NCBI RefSeq assembly: GCF_004016505.1 | Contig: NZ_SACR01000003.1 | Coordinates: 1-64,000, forward strand | Direction: 5' to 3' | DNA: 64,000 nt | Source: Rubrivivax rivuli | GTDB lineage: Bacteria > Pseudomonadota > Gammaproteobacteria > Burkholderiales > Burkholderiaceae_C | Shown here: positions 57,328 through 64,000 of the stretch, in pieces | How positions within the stretch are numbered: position 1 is the first letter of the stretch | Layout: the number at the start of each line of letters is the position of its first letter | The notes under the pieces: model-generated | The model's input: the letters and a program-made list of their open reading frames with translations, nothing else | Database searches by the model: none | Told to the model about the DNA's origin: nothing | Translations under genes and position numbers: made by a program

Positions 57328-58293
57328 TCACAGCCAGCCTGCGCGCCTGAACCGCCAGAAGAGCACGCCGGCAGCACCCGCAATGGCAGCCAGAGCCATC
57401 ACGTAGCCGTACTTCCACTTCAACTCGGGCATGTTCTCGAAGTTCATGCCCCAGATCCCCGCCAGTGCCGTCGACACCGCGAAGATGGCGGCATAGGCCG
57501 CCAGCCTCTTCGTGGTCTCGGACTCCTCGATCGTCACCATCGACAGGTTGACCTGGATCGCGGTGGCAATCGTGTCCCGGATGCCGTCAATGGCGCCGTT
57601 GATGCGCGCCAGGTGGTCGTGCACGTCTCGGAAGTATTCTTGGCTGCGCGAGCACACTGCCGGCACACGCCCGCCGTGCAGCTTGCCGGCCACCTCCAGC
57701 AGGGGCGCGACCACGTGGCGCAGCACGGTGGCCCGGCGCTTCAGGTCGTACAGCCGCTGGATGTTCCACTTGGCCGCGCCGCGATCGAAGATCTGGCTCT
57801 CGATCTTCTCAAGGTCGGTTTCCAGCGAGTCCAGGATCGGGAAGTAGCGGTCGACCACGGCGTCCATCAGGGCGTAGAGCACGAAGCCGGCGCCTTGCTT
57901 CAGGTGGTCGGGCTCGCGCTCGCAGCGCTCGCGTACGCCCAGGAAGCCCTGCTGGCTGTTGTTGCGCACCGAGAGTACGAAGTTCTGGCCGACGAAGATG
58001 GCCACCTCACCGCTGTCCAACTCGCCGTCGCGCATCTCCGGCAGCTTCATCACGACAAACAGCGTGTCCCCGTACTCCTCGATCTTGGGCCGCTGGTGAC
58101 CATGGCGGGCGTCCTCGACCGCCAGTTCGTGCAGATCGAACTCCTGCTGCATCTGGCGCAGTTCGTCGTCGGTCGCATCGCGCAAGGCCACCCAGACGAA
58201 GCAGTTCGGCTTGCGCAGCCATCCGTCGATGTCCTCGACAGGAATGTCGGCGAGCTTGCGGCCGTCCTGGTAGGCCACGCAGTTGATCAGCAT
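57328..58293 (-). CDS. corA: CorA-family divalent cation transporter
   Basis: This 321-residue CorA/ZntB superfamily protein has a long cytoplasmic N-terminal domain (VWVALRDATDDELRQMQQEFDLHELAVEDARHGHQRPKIEEYGD) and a long stalk helix. Two C-terminal TMs follow, the first ending in the GMN signature (IWGMNFENMPELKWKYGY), which is the selectivity filter for hydrated magnesium. A perfect GAGGAGG lies seven bases before the ATG at 58293, so this start is chosen over 58362. It converges on secDF and stands at the start of a minus-strand run of metabolic genes. Function: magnesium or cobalt uptake or release. Confidence 0.93.
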   Translation of the reverse strand: MLINCVAYQDGRKLADIPVEDIDGWLRKPNCFVWVALRDATDDELRQMQQEFDLHELAVEDARHGHQRPKIEEYGDTLFVVMKLPEMRDGELDSGEVAIFVGQNFVLSVRNNSQQGFLGVRERCEREPDHLKQGAGFVLYALMDAVVDRYFPILDSLETDLEKIESQIFDRGAAKWNIQRLYDLKRRATVLRHVVAPLLEVAGKLHGGRVPAVCSRSQEYFRDVHDHLARINGAIDGIRDTIATAIQVNLSMVTIEESETTKRLAAYAAIFAVSTALAGIWGMNFENMPELKWKYGYVMALAAIAGAAGVLFWRFRRAGWL

Positions 58294-58461
58294 CGGAACG
58301 TCCTCCTCGTGTTCATCGAAGAATCTTCCCATGCCGCCGCGGATGCCAACGCCCGCCAACACTGGCGCACGACGACGCAGGCGATGTGCATGCCATCTTC
58401 AACCCGCACGCGGGATGCCCCAACAGCGCCAGGCTTCGAGTTCCGAGTACGCTGCGGGCGC

Positions 58462-59271
58462 TCAGCCTTGGATGCCTACCCTTGCGGGCCTAACCTCGCT
58501 CACCGTGTTGCGGACGAATGATCCGGCGCCGGCGGCAAAGTCCCATTGCTCGATCTGGCAGAGGCCGAGTGTCGAGTCCTGTCCCCAGCGCAGCAGGTTC
58601 ACCGAGTTGGGAACGCCTGGGCGGACGCGGGTCGAGACGGCCGTGCCGGCCTGCACCGCCCACATCGGCCGCGCCAGGTCCTTCAGTCCCAAGACGTACG
58701 GCAGGTGGATATGGCCGCCCATGACCAGGTCGGCGCCGGCCCCGGCCCAGCGATGCAGCGCAGCGTCATGGCCGTGCAGACGGTTGGGCAGGTCGTCATC
58801 GCGCGTCACGGCAATCGGCTGGTGAACCACCACGACGCGAAGCTGAGTCGCCGTGGCGCCTTCGAGAAGCGCGGCCACGCGCTCGATCTGCGGCGGGGAG
58901 ATCTCTCCATCCTTGTGGCGCCGGGCACGCGTGGTGTTCACGCCCACCACCAGCAGGTCCTGAGAACGGCGCACCGGTTCGAGGTCGGTGCCGAAGGCGG
59001 CCGCATAGCGGGCGTAGGGGCTGCGCAGGCGCGTCCACAGATCGAAGAGCGGGATGTCGTGATTGCCTGGCACCGCCAGCACGGGCACGCCCAGTCGGTC
59101 GGTGAAGGCACGGGCGGCGCGGAACTGCGCGGGTCGGGCCCGCTGCGTGATGTCGCCGGACAGCACGACCAGATCGGGCCGCTGCTGACGTGCCAATTCC
59201 GCCAGCGCGTGGACGACGGTCGGCCGCTCGGTGCCGAAGTGCGGGTCGGAGACTTGCAGCAGGACGGTCAT
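58462..59271 (-). CDS. metallophosphoesterase
   Basis: This 269-residue calcineurin-like phosphoesterase has the metal motifs SDPHFG, LSGDITQR, VPGNHDIP and GGHIHLPY, plus VVVHQPI. This is the full set for a two-metal active site. The closest style is cyclic-nucleotide phosphodiesterase-like (CpdA/Icc) enzymes. The substrate is unknown. It overlaps the lipid-kinase stop by four bases (the start of one and stop of the other are at 59268-59271), so the two are translationally coupled and may act in the same pathway. Confidence 0.92.
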   Translation of the reverse strand: MTVLLQVSDPHFGTERPTVVHALAELARQQRPDLVVLSGDITQRARPAQFRAARAFTDRLGVPVLAVPGNHDIPLFDLWTRLRSPYARYAAAFGTDLEPVRRSQDLLVVGVNTTRARRHKDGEISPPQIERVAALLEGATATQLRVVVVHQPIAVTRDDDLPNRLHGHDAALHRWAGAGADLVMGGHIHLPYVLGLKDLARPMWAVQAGTAVSTRVRPGVPNSVNLLRWGQDSTLGLCQIEQWDFAAGAGSFVRNTVSEVRPARVGIQG

Positions 59272-60233
59272 CCCCCGGTCTCCCCGCGCCGCGGCGCCAG
59301 CAGATACAGCGGCTGGGCGAGCACGCGGAAGTCCAGCGGTGCGCGCAGCGTCGCCACCTCGCCGTCAAAGGCCACCTTCACCCCGCGGCGCCCTTGCGTC
59401 AGCGTCGGGTTGACCACCATGTGCTGGAACTCGAAGCGTTCCACCCCGGCCGCCTCGCCGAGACGGCCCATCGCCCCGTGCAGCATCAGCCCGATCATCG
59501 GCAGCGTGCCGATGGGCCGCAGCATCAGGGCAGCCATGCTGCCGTCGCCAGGCGTGCCGGCCACCGTGTCCTCCGGCTCGGCACCGAGCTGCTGCAGTTG
59601 CAGCCGGTTGTTGCCGACGAAGAGCGTCAAGGTTTGCACGTCGCGCACCGTGCCACCCATCTCGATGTGGACGCGCAACTTGCGTTGCGAGCGCAACAGC
59701 GTCGCGCAGGCGGCCACGAACGCCACCCAGCGGCTGCGCCCGAAGCGGGCCTTGTAGGCCTCGCGGTCTTCCAGCAGATCCGGGTACAGCCCGAGGCTGG
59801 CGTTGACGAGGAACAGGTGGTCATTGATGCCGGCCACCTGCACCGGAACGGGCGTCGAGCGAAGCAGCTGGCTGACCGCCTCGGTCGGGTCGACCGGAAT
59901 GCCGTGGGTGCGGGCAAAGTAGTTGAAGGTGCCCTGGGGCACCACGCCCATGGCGCAGCCCGTAGCGTGTGCGGCCTGTGCCACTGTGTTCAGCGTACCG
60001 TCACCGCCGACCGCCACCACGGCGGTGTGGGCGGACAAGGCCCGTTGCGCCTTCTCGTGTGCCACCCGCGCCAGCTCTTGCGGCGCGCAGAAGTGCAGGT
60101 CGCCGCGGCGACCCTCGGCCTGCAGCGCCGCCTCGATGCTTTCGCGCTTCGTGTCCGCATCGCTGCTGCCGGAGGCCGCGTTGATGACGAACTGCAGCGG
60201 TGCCGAAGGATCGATGCTGTGAGCACCCCACAT
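59268..60233 (-). CDS. diacylglycerol/lipid kinase family protein
   Basis: This 321-residue protein has the DAGK catalytic domain: LQFVINAASGSSDADTKRESIE at the start, the nucleotide loop AVVAVGGDGTLNTVAQAAHA, and GVVPQGTFNYFARTHGIP. The C-terminal part (FVGNNRLQL, FDGEVATLRAPLDFRVLAQPLYLL) is the usual beta-sandwich. It should phosphorylate a lipid or sphingoid alcohol with ATP. The start at 60233 is chosen because longer starts would run into the DUF3616 gene. It is coupled to the metallophosphoesterase. Membrane-lipid remodelling under stress is an inference. Confidence 0.88.
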   Translation of the reverse strand: MWGAHSIDPSAPLQFVINAASGSSDADTKRESIEAALQAEGRRGDLHFCAPQELARVAHEKAQRALSAHTAVVAVGGDGTLNTVAQAAHATGCAMGVVPQGTFNYFARTHGIPVDPTEAVSQLLRSTPVPVQVAGINDHLFLVNASLGLYPDLLEDREAYKARFGRSRWVAFVAACATLLRSQRKLRVHIEMGGTVRDVQTLTLFVGNNRLQLQQLGAEPEDTVAGTPGDGSMAALMLRPIGTLPMIGLMLHGAMGRLGEAAGVERFEFQHMVVNPTLTQGRRGVKVAFDGEVATLRAPLDFRVLAQPLYLLAPRRGETGG

Positions 60234-60264
60234 GGCAGGGACAGACAATTCGCGAAGACGGCGG

Positions 60265-61353
60265 TCAGTCGCGGCGCAGCAGGTCACCGAACACGGCGTG
60301 TTCGCCGTCCCGGCGCTCGGGACCCGGTGCGTCATACAGGACTAGCCAGCTCGTCTTGCCGCCCGACAGCGCCGGCGGCAACTGGCAGATGGCCTCGGCC
60401 CGGTTGACGCCGCGACCATGCGGCAGGGGCACCGACTCGGTCAAGGCCTCCTCGAAGCGCACCGGTTCGCGGTTGGCGGCGAGCGCTGGCCGGGCCCCAT
60501 GCCACTTGAAGACGCGGATGTCACCGTTCAGCACCATCGTCGGGCCGGCCAGGATGAACAGGTCGTCGCCAGAGAAGTGCAGATCCCGGATGCCCAGGCC
60601 GTCGAGCTGTAGGAAGTGCTTGCGGATCAGCGTGCCGCTGTCGTCCAGCGGCACCAGGCGCAAGTCGTCGGCGCGGGCCTCAATCTGGATCTCGAGCAGC
60701 GCCGACCAGCCCCGCAGCACCGGGCCGCGAAGGCCCAGCAGCAGCCGGCGGCCGTCCACGGCCAGTCCCTCGATGTCGAAGCCGTTGTCCTTGCCAGGAA
60801 TGGCCATGTAGGGGCCGAAGTGGGGGTCGTCGGCCAGGGCGCGGGTGAGCAGGTTGGACTGGGCGTCCCCCTTCAGGCGCAGCGCCTTGCGGCCGTCCTG
60901 GGCACGGCGCACCAGGCAAGGGGCGCCCTGGGCGTCAGGCTCGATCGGCAGGCAGGCCAGCAGGCGCCGGTTGCCGTCCAGCGCCACCTTGGCCAGCCGC
61001 CTGGCGTTGTCGGCGTGGCTGCGCTCGGGCTTGGCGTTCTTGCGCTTCAGGCCATGCGATCCCACCACCCAGAGAAAGCCGTCGGCAACGGCCATGCCTT
61101 CCAGATCGGCCTCTTCGTCGGCCGCGCCTGGCAGATCCAGCAGGTCGGCGAGCGGAAAGTCACGCACCTCACCGAAGCGCAAAACCTCGCGTCCCACGGG
61201 GTCGAGACGGCGCAGGCGGTCCAGACCGCAGGCTTCGTCGCCGGCAACCCAGAGCCACTCGCCGCTGAAGGCAGCTCCCGAGAGGTTGGACCGGACCAGC
61301 GATTCGGCGGCGAACTCCAGGCGGACGGCGTTCGCGGTTCGTGCATTGGGCAT
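60265..61353 (-). CDS. DUF3616 protein
   Basis: This 362-residue protein has repeating beta-blade-like segments: SGEWLWVAGDEACGLDRLRRLD, DLEGMAVADGFLWVVGSHG, GFDIEGLAVDGRRLLLGLRGP and LDGLGIRDLHFSGDDLFILAGP. These match the DUF3616 family, probably a beta-propeller. No signal peptide is seen, so it is probably cytoplasmic, and the activity is unknown. GGAG lies seven bases before the ATG at 61353. It is the first gene of a minus-strand run with the lipid kinase and metallophosphoesterase. The region to its right contains two of the shared dyads. Confidence 0.85.
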   Translation of the reverse strand: MPNARTANAVRLEFAAESLVRSNLSGAAFSGEWLWVAGDEACGLDRLRRLDPVGREVLRFGEVRDFPLADLLDLPGAADEEADLEGMAVADGFLWVVGSHGLKRKNAKPERSHADNARRLAKVALDGNRRLLACLPIEPDAQGAPCLVRRAQDGRKALRLKGDAQSNLLTRALADDPHFGPYMAIPGKDNGFDIEGLAVDGRRLLLGLRGPVLRGWSALLEIQIEARADDLRLVPLDDSGTLIRKHFLQLDGLGIRDLHFSGDDLFILAGPTMVLNGDIRVFKWHGARPALAANREPVRFEEALTESVPLPHGRGVNRAEAICQLPPALSGGKTSWLVLYDAPGPERRDGEHAVFGDLLRRD

Positions 61354-61456
61354 GGCGTTTCTCCGCATGAGACATGGCAGGACGGGGTGCGCGTTGCGAC
61401 GCGCTGCGCGCCACGGTCGCCAAACCCAGCAGTCTGGGGCAGAACCGATGCGCTGC

Positions 61457-61506
61457 GTTCAGGCTTTTCCGATGTTGATGTTCTCCCAGTTCTGCTTTTA
61501 CAGAAC
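61457..61506. promoter_or_regulatory. two candidate NhaR-type dyads between DUF3616 and HPF genes
   Basis: GTTCTG (61489-61494), CTTTTA spacer and CAGAAC (61501-61506) form a perfect 6-bp inverted repeat. It resembles GTTCGG-TTTTA-CCGAA near nhaR. About 30 bp to the left GTTCAGGCTTTTCCGATG (61458-61475) matches the GTTCAGG..CCGAA layout near 54107. Two tandem sites between divergent genes would suit one site per promoter. Confidence 0.5.
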
Positions 61507-61555
61507 CGACCCCAGCCCCAGATTCGATGTGTCCAGCAACCGATGGAGATCCGTG

Positions 61556-61897
61556 ATGCAAGTGCTCTTCAAGTCCCGACACCCCCAGGCCACCGAACTG
61601 CGTGACCTGACCGAGCGCCGCGTTCGCTTCGCGCTGCGGCGACTGGGTTGGCTGGTGCCGCGCGCCGAAGTGCAGATGACTGACGTGAACGGCCCGCGTG
61701 GTGGCATCGACAAGCGTTGCCAAGTGGAACTCCGGACGGACGGATCCGGATCGGTGGTCGTCGCCTCCGTGGCCGGTGACTGGCGGACCGCGCTGGACAA
61801 CGCGCTGGCCCGCGCAGCACGGTTCCTCATGCGTCTGTGGCGGCGCGGGAGCGACTCGCGTCGCATGCGCCAGCGCCTCATCGGCGTCGAGCGCTGA
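61556..61897 (+). CDS. short HPF/RaiA-family ribosome-associated protein
   Basis: This 113-residue protein has the beta-alpha-beta-beta-beta-alpha layout of ribosome hibernation factors: MQVLFKSRHPQATELRDLTE, VQMTDVNGPRGGIDKRCQVEL, then a basic helix RTALDNALARAARFLMRLWRR. It lacks the C-terminal dimerisation domain of long HPF. It probably binds stalled or resting ribosomes at the tRNA sites. Classical members have a stricter lysine pattern, so this belongs to a divergent branch. A GGAG precedes the ATG at 61556, and a dyad of the shared type lies 50 bp upstream. It fits a stress regulon. Confidence 0.8.
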   Translation: MQVLFKSRHPQATELRDLTERRVRFALRRLGWLVPRAEVQMTDVNGPRGGIDKRCQVELRTDGSGSVVVASVAGDWRTALDNALARAARFLMRLWRRGSDSRRMRQRLIGVER

Positions 61898-61975
61898 AGA
61901 GCAGGGACAGCAGGCCTGGTCACCGTCCGTCTGCATGTCTCTGTCCTCAAACCGTTCACCGGCGTGACCAGCCTG

Positions 61976-61996
61976 TTCGGCTTCTGCCGTTCCGAA
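61976..61996. promoter_or_regulatory. candidate NhaR-type dyad before the zinc-ribbon gene
   Basis: TTCGG (61976-61980) and CCGAA (61992-61996) face each other across 11 bp, with an inner CGGC-TTCT-GCCG hairpin. The left half GTTCGGCTTCT is close to GTTCGGTTTTA near nhaR. It is weaker than the other sites and the arm spacing differs. Confidence 0.35.
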
Positions 61997-62021
61997 GATT
62001 GACACTCACCAGGAATTCACC

Positions 62022-62294
62022 ATGAAGTGCCCGACCTGCACCGACACCGCGCTCGTGATGAGCGACCGCCAGGGCGTCGAGATCGACTACTGCCCGCAAT
62101 GCCGCGGCGTGTGGCTGGACCGGGGCGAACTCGACAAGCTGATCGAGCGCTCGGCAACGATGGCCCCGGCCACGACTTCGGCGGACAGCGCGGCCACCCG
62201 CTCTCAGCCCGGGTTCGTGGACTCAGACTACGAGCATGGTCGAGGTGCGCACGGCCACCGCAAGAAGTCCTGGCTGGGCAACTTCTTTGACTGA
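62022..62294 (+). CDS. TFIIB-type zinc-ribbon protein
   Basis: This 90-residue protein opens with a four-cysteine zinc ribbon (MKCPTCTDTALVMSDRQGVE, then IDYCPQCRGVWLDRGELDKL). This is the zf-TFIIB family pattern with its typical CRGVWLDRGEL stretch. The C-terminus is basic and His-rich (HGRGAHGHRKKSWLGNFFD). Such small proteins are common in proteobacteria and poorly understood. AGGAATT precedes the ATG. It lies 33 bp before the second TerB-like gene and probably shares its transcript. Confidence 0.85.
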   Translation: MKCPTCTDTALVMSDRQGVEIDYCPQCRGVWLDRGELDKLIERSATMAPATTSADSAATRSQPGFVDSDYEHGRGAHGHRKKSWLGNFFD

Positions 62295-62326
62295 ACCCGG
62301 AACGAGCCACTCACGGAGCACCCATC

Positions 62327-62743
62327 ATGCGCAGCTATCCCACCAACAGCCCGCAGGCAGCCGCCCGCATCCTCGCATTGACCGTGGTCGCCGATGGCGA
62401 CATCGGTGACGCCGAGCTGCAGTGGCTCGACCGGCTGGCCGTACACGAGCGGTTGGGCCTGGCTCGGCATGAGCTGCTTGCCCTGCTGGACACCTTCTGC
62501 GAAGACCTCTTGTCGAGCGGCCAGTTGAAGTGGGCCGACGCCTGCCCGGTCGACGAGCGCACGCTGGCAGACCTGATGGGCGAGATCCAGGACCCCGCGC
62601 TGCGGCTGAAGTTGCTGCGGCTGTGTGTCGAACTCGCCGAAGTCGATACCCGAGTCGACGACGGCGAATCATTCGTGCTCGTTGCTGCGGTCGAGCACTG
62701 GGGACTTCACCATGAGATGCTTCGGTCGAGCCACCAAGACTGA
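62327..62743 (+). CDS. TerB-like protein, paralogue 2
   Basis: This 138-residue helical protein opens MRSYPTNSPQAAARILALTV and has the TerB-like acidic loop VADGDIGDAELQWLDRLAV. Its second half matches the first paralogue (53280-53717): LADLMGEIQDPALRLKLLRLCVELAEVDTRVDDGES. Both belong to the TerB/DjlA-like fold and lie on the two sides of the same module. A stress or metal-related role is inferred from the family. It is probably cotranscribed with the zinc-ribbon gene. Confidence 0.78.
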   Translation: MRSYPTNSPQAAARILALTVVADGDIGDAELQWLDRLAVHERLGLARHELLALLDTFCEDLLSSGQLKWADACPVDERTLADLMGEIQDPALRLKLLRLCVELAEVDTRVDDGESFVLVAAVEHWGLHHEMLRSSHQD

Positions 62744-63088
62744 TCAACTCTCATTGCAGAGGCACTCCATGGCGCGGATAGGTCTGGGCGTCTTCTGTAC
62801 CAAGCAGATCTGATTGCCCCGGGACTAGTCTGGACCAGAGGGCAAGAGTGCATTGAACATCCGCTGTGGGGACATGATTGCCATGTTCGCTCTTGGCCGA
62901 GTCGGGCCGGCGAGCGGTCCAGCCTCATCGCCGCAAAGCAGTCATCTGAGGCCTTGTCTCGTCCGAAACTGAGAGCGCTGGGCGACCGGCCGCTTGTGGC
63001 CGACTGCGTGAGTCTGGCTGCACACCAGATAGCAGCCACTCGCAGCTGGCCACGTCCGCGTTGCGCGGGTGGCCAGCGGTCTGCTGGA
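62744..63088. other. non-coding stretch at the right edge of the stress module
   Basis: No gene is supportable. GGGCGACCGGCCGCTTGTGG (about 62980-62999) is a clear member of the dispersed intergenic motif family also found near 48.7 kb. Confidence 0.45.
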
Positions 63089-63712
63089 TCAGATCTCTGT
63101 TTGCTCAGAGATCTCGAGCGCGTCATCAACCTCGATCCCGAGGTATCGGACTGTCGACTCCAGCTTGGAATGGCCCAGCAGCAGCTGCACGGCGCGCAGG
63201 TTCTTGGTGCGTCGGTAGATCAGCGTCGCCTTCGTCCTGCGCATCGAGTGCGTCCCGTAGTCGGCGCGGTCCAGGCCCAGTTCGTCGACCCAGTGCCCGA
63301 GGATCCGGGCGTACTGGCGTGTGCCGAGGTGCGGTGAGTCGTGGAGCCGGCTGGGGAAGATGAAGTCATCCGACTTCAAGCCAGCCTGCTTGATCCACTC
63401 TTGTAAGGCATCCCGGGTGGCCGGCGTGATCTCGAACTGGACCGGGCGCTGGGTCTTGTGCTGCAGGACGATGGCGCGCGTGGCAACCTGATCCCCATGA
63501 CAAACATCTCGGACCTTCAAGGCGACAAGATCACACCCACGCAGCTTGCTGTCGATGCCCAGGTTGAACAGCGCGAGCTCCCGCACCCGGTGCTCCATCT
63601 GAAAGCGAACGCGCAGCGCCCAGATGTCTTTGAGCTTGAACGGGGCCTTCTGCCCGATGATCTTGCCCTTGTTCCACGGCTCGCGAATAGCGTTGATGCC
63701 TGTGTTGCCCAT
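63089..63712 (-). CDS. short tyrosine recombinase
   Basis: This 207-residue protein is nearly all catalytic domain. The residues R58 (DSKLRG), H155 and R158 (THSMRR), H181 (LLGHS) and Y190 (VRYLG) make a full set for a tyrosine recombinase. The usual N-terminal core-binding domain is reduced to about 45 residues. GGGAG lies seven bases before the ATG at 63712. Such short forms are widespread; whether they recombine alone is unclear. It may be linked to the origin of the neighbouring module. Confidence 0.85.
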   Translation of the reverse strand: MGNTGINAIREPWNKGKIIGQKAPFKLKDIWALRVRFQMEHRVRELALFNLGIDSKLRGCDLVALKVRDVCHGDQVATRAIVLQHKTQRPVQFEITPATRDALQEWIKQAGLKSDDFIFPSRLHDSPHLGTRQYARILGHWVDELGLDRADYGTHSMRRTKATLIYRRTKNLRAVQLLLGHSKLESTVRYLGIEVDDALEISEQTEI

Positions 63713-64000
63713 GATGGTCTCCCATCGAGTTGAGGGCCACACAAGATGCGCCGACTCTCCATCGGGTCCCTTGCCCTGGGTCAACCCTAACCCCATCGTG
63801 GACCGGGCCGATGGACCGCTTACTGGCTCAGGCAGCTACTCACACTCCCGGCCACGAGCCGACTATCGGGTTGCCGCTCGATAGCAGCCCGTCGGTTGGC
63901 ATCGGCCTGCCGGCTGGCAGCCGCAGTCAGGCTCTGGCCAAGCCAGACCAGGCTGAAACGAGCGCTGCCACGGCGCGGTCGATGTCATCGACCCGGGTCG
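63713..64000. other. window end without a supported gene
   Basis: No supportable gene or RNA is visible here. The last bases hold GGTCGATGTCATCGACCCGG, a small palindrome (GTCGATG-CATCGAC type) near 63976-63995 of unknown role. Confidence 0.35.

Noticed and set aside
63713..64000. A tRNA attachment site for the short recombinase
   Set aside because: No tRNA-like sequence or direct repeat could be found near either end of the recombinase gene.

Overview
The window is about 64 kb of high-GC DNA that reads as a betaproteobacterial chromosome, most likely Burkholderiales. The clues are strong GC bias at third codon positions, a Bug/TctC-type solute receptor in a catabolic operon, a NhaR-type LysR regulator and the general codon style. 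The species cannot be read from the sequence.

Accessory region 1 (1-16.3 kb). It opens with an integron cassette array: four complete attC sites of about 130 bp plus one partial site, with all recognisable cassette genes on the minus strand and three stop codons inside the attC core. No integron integrase is visible; the array ends at a two-copy repeat of about 159 bp and an IS5-family remnant. Next come a WGR-domain protein translationally coupled to a large tyrosine recombinase, a TPR protein, an AAA ATPase preceded by three TCTATA boxes exactly 10 bp apart, and a type I restriction-modification operon (hsdM-hsdS-hsdR). hsdS is split by an intact IS5-family element with a 4-bp CTAA duplication; removing it would restore the frame.

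Region 2 (16.3-22 kb) holds debris (a pRiA4b ORF-3-like fragment and an IS91-type transposase fragment) around a two-gene unit for an exported Vps62-like protein and a lipoprotein.

Region 3 (22-37 kb) is a signalling block: a methyl-accepting chemotaxis protein, a MetOD1-domain protein, two large hybrid histidine kinases, a REC-GGDEF protein and a Cache-HAMP-PAS-GGDEF-EAL protein. It links sensing to chemotaxis and cyclic di-GMP.

Region 4 (37.5-49.9 kb) has a small Gly-rich protein, an unrecognised 383-residue protein, and a tight minus-strand operon: GMC oxidoreductase, aldehyde dehydrogenase, enolase-superfamily enzyme, sulfatase-family hydrolase, TctC-type receptor, SulP transporter. A divergent GntR/UTRA regulator faces it. 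The arrangement suggests degradation of a sulfate ester or related compound. A ketopantoate-reductase-like gene follows.

Region 5 (50.6-62.7 kb) looks like a coherent envelope and ion stress module around a NhaR-type regulator: TerC, two small membrane proteins, two TerB-like paralogues, a fused SecD-SecF, CorA, a metallophosphoesterase, a lipid kinase, a DUF3616 protein, a short HPF-like protein and a zinc-ribbon protein. Similar dyads built on GTTCNG..TTTT..CNGAAC lie in front of several of these transcription units. I consider this the best candidate for an undescribed regulon. A short tyrosine recombinase (63.1-63.7 kb) lies at its right edge.
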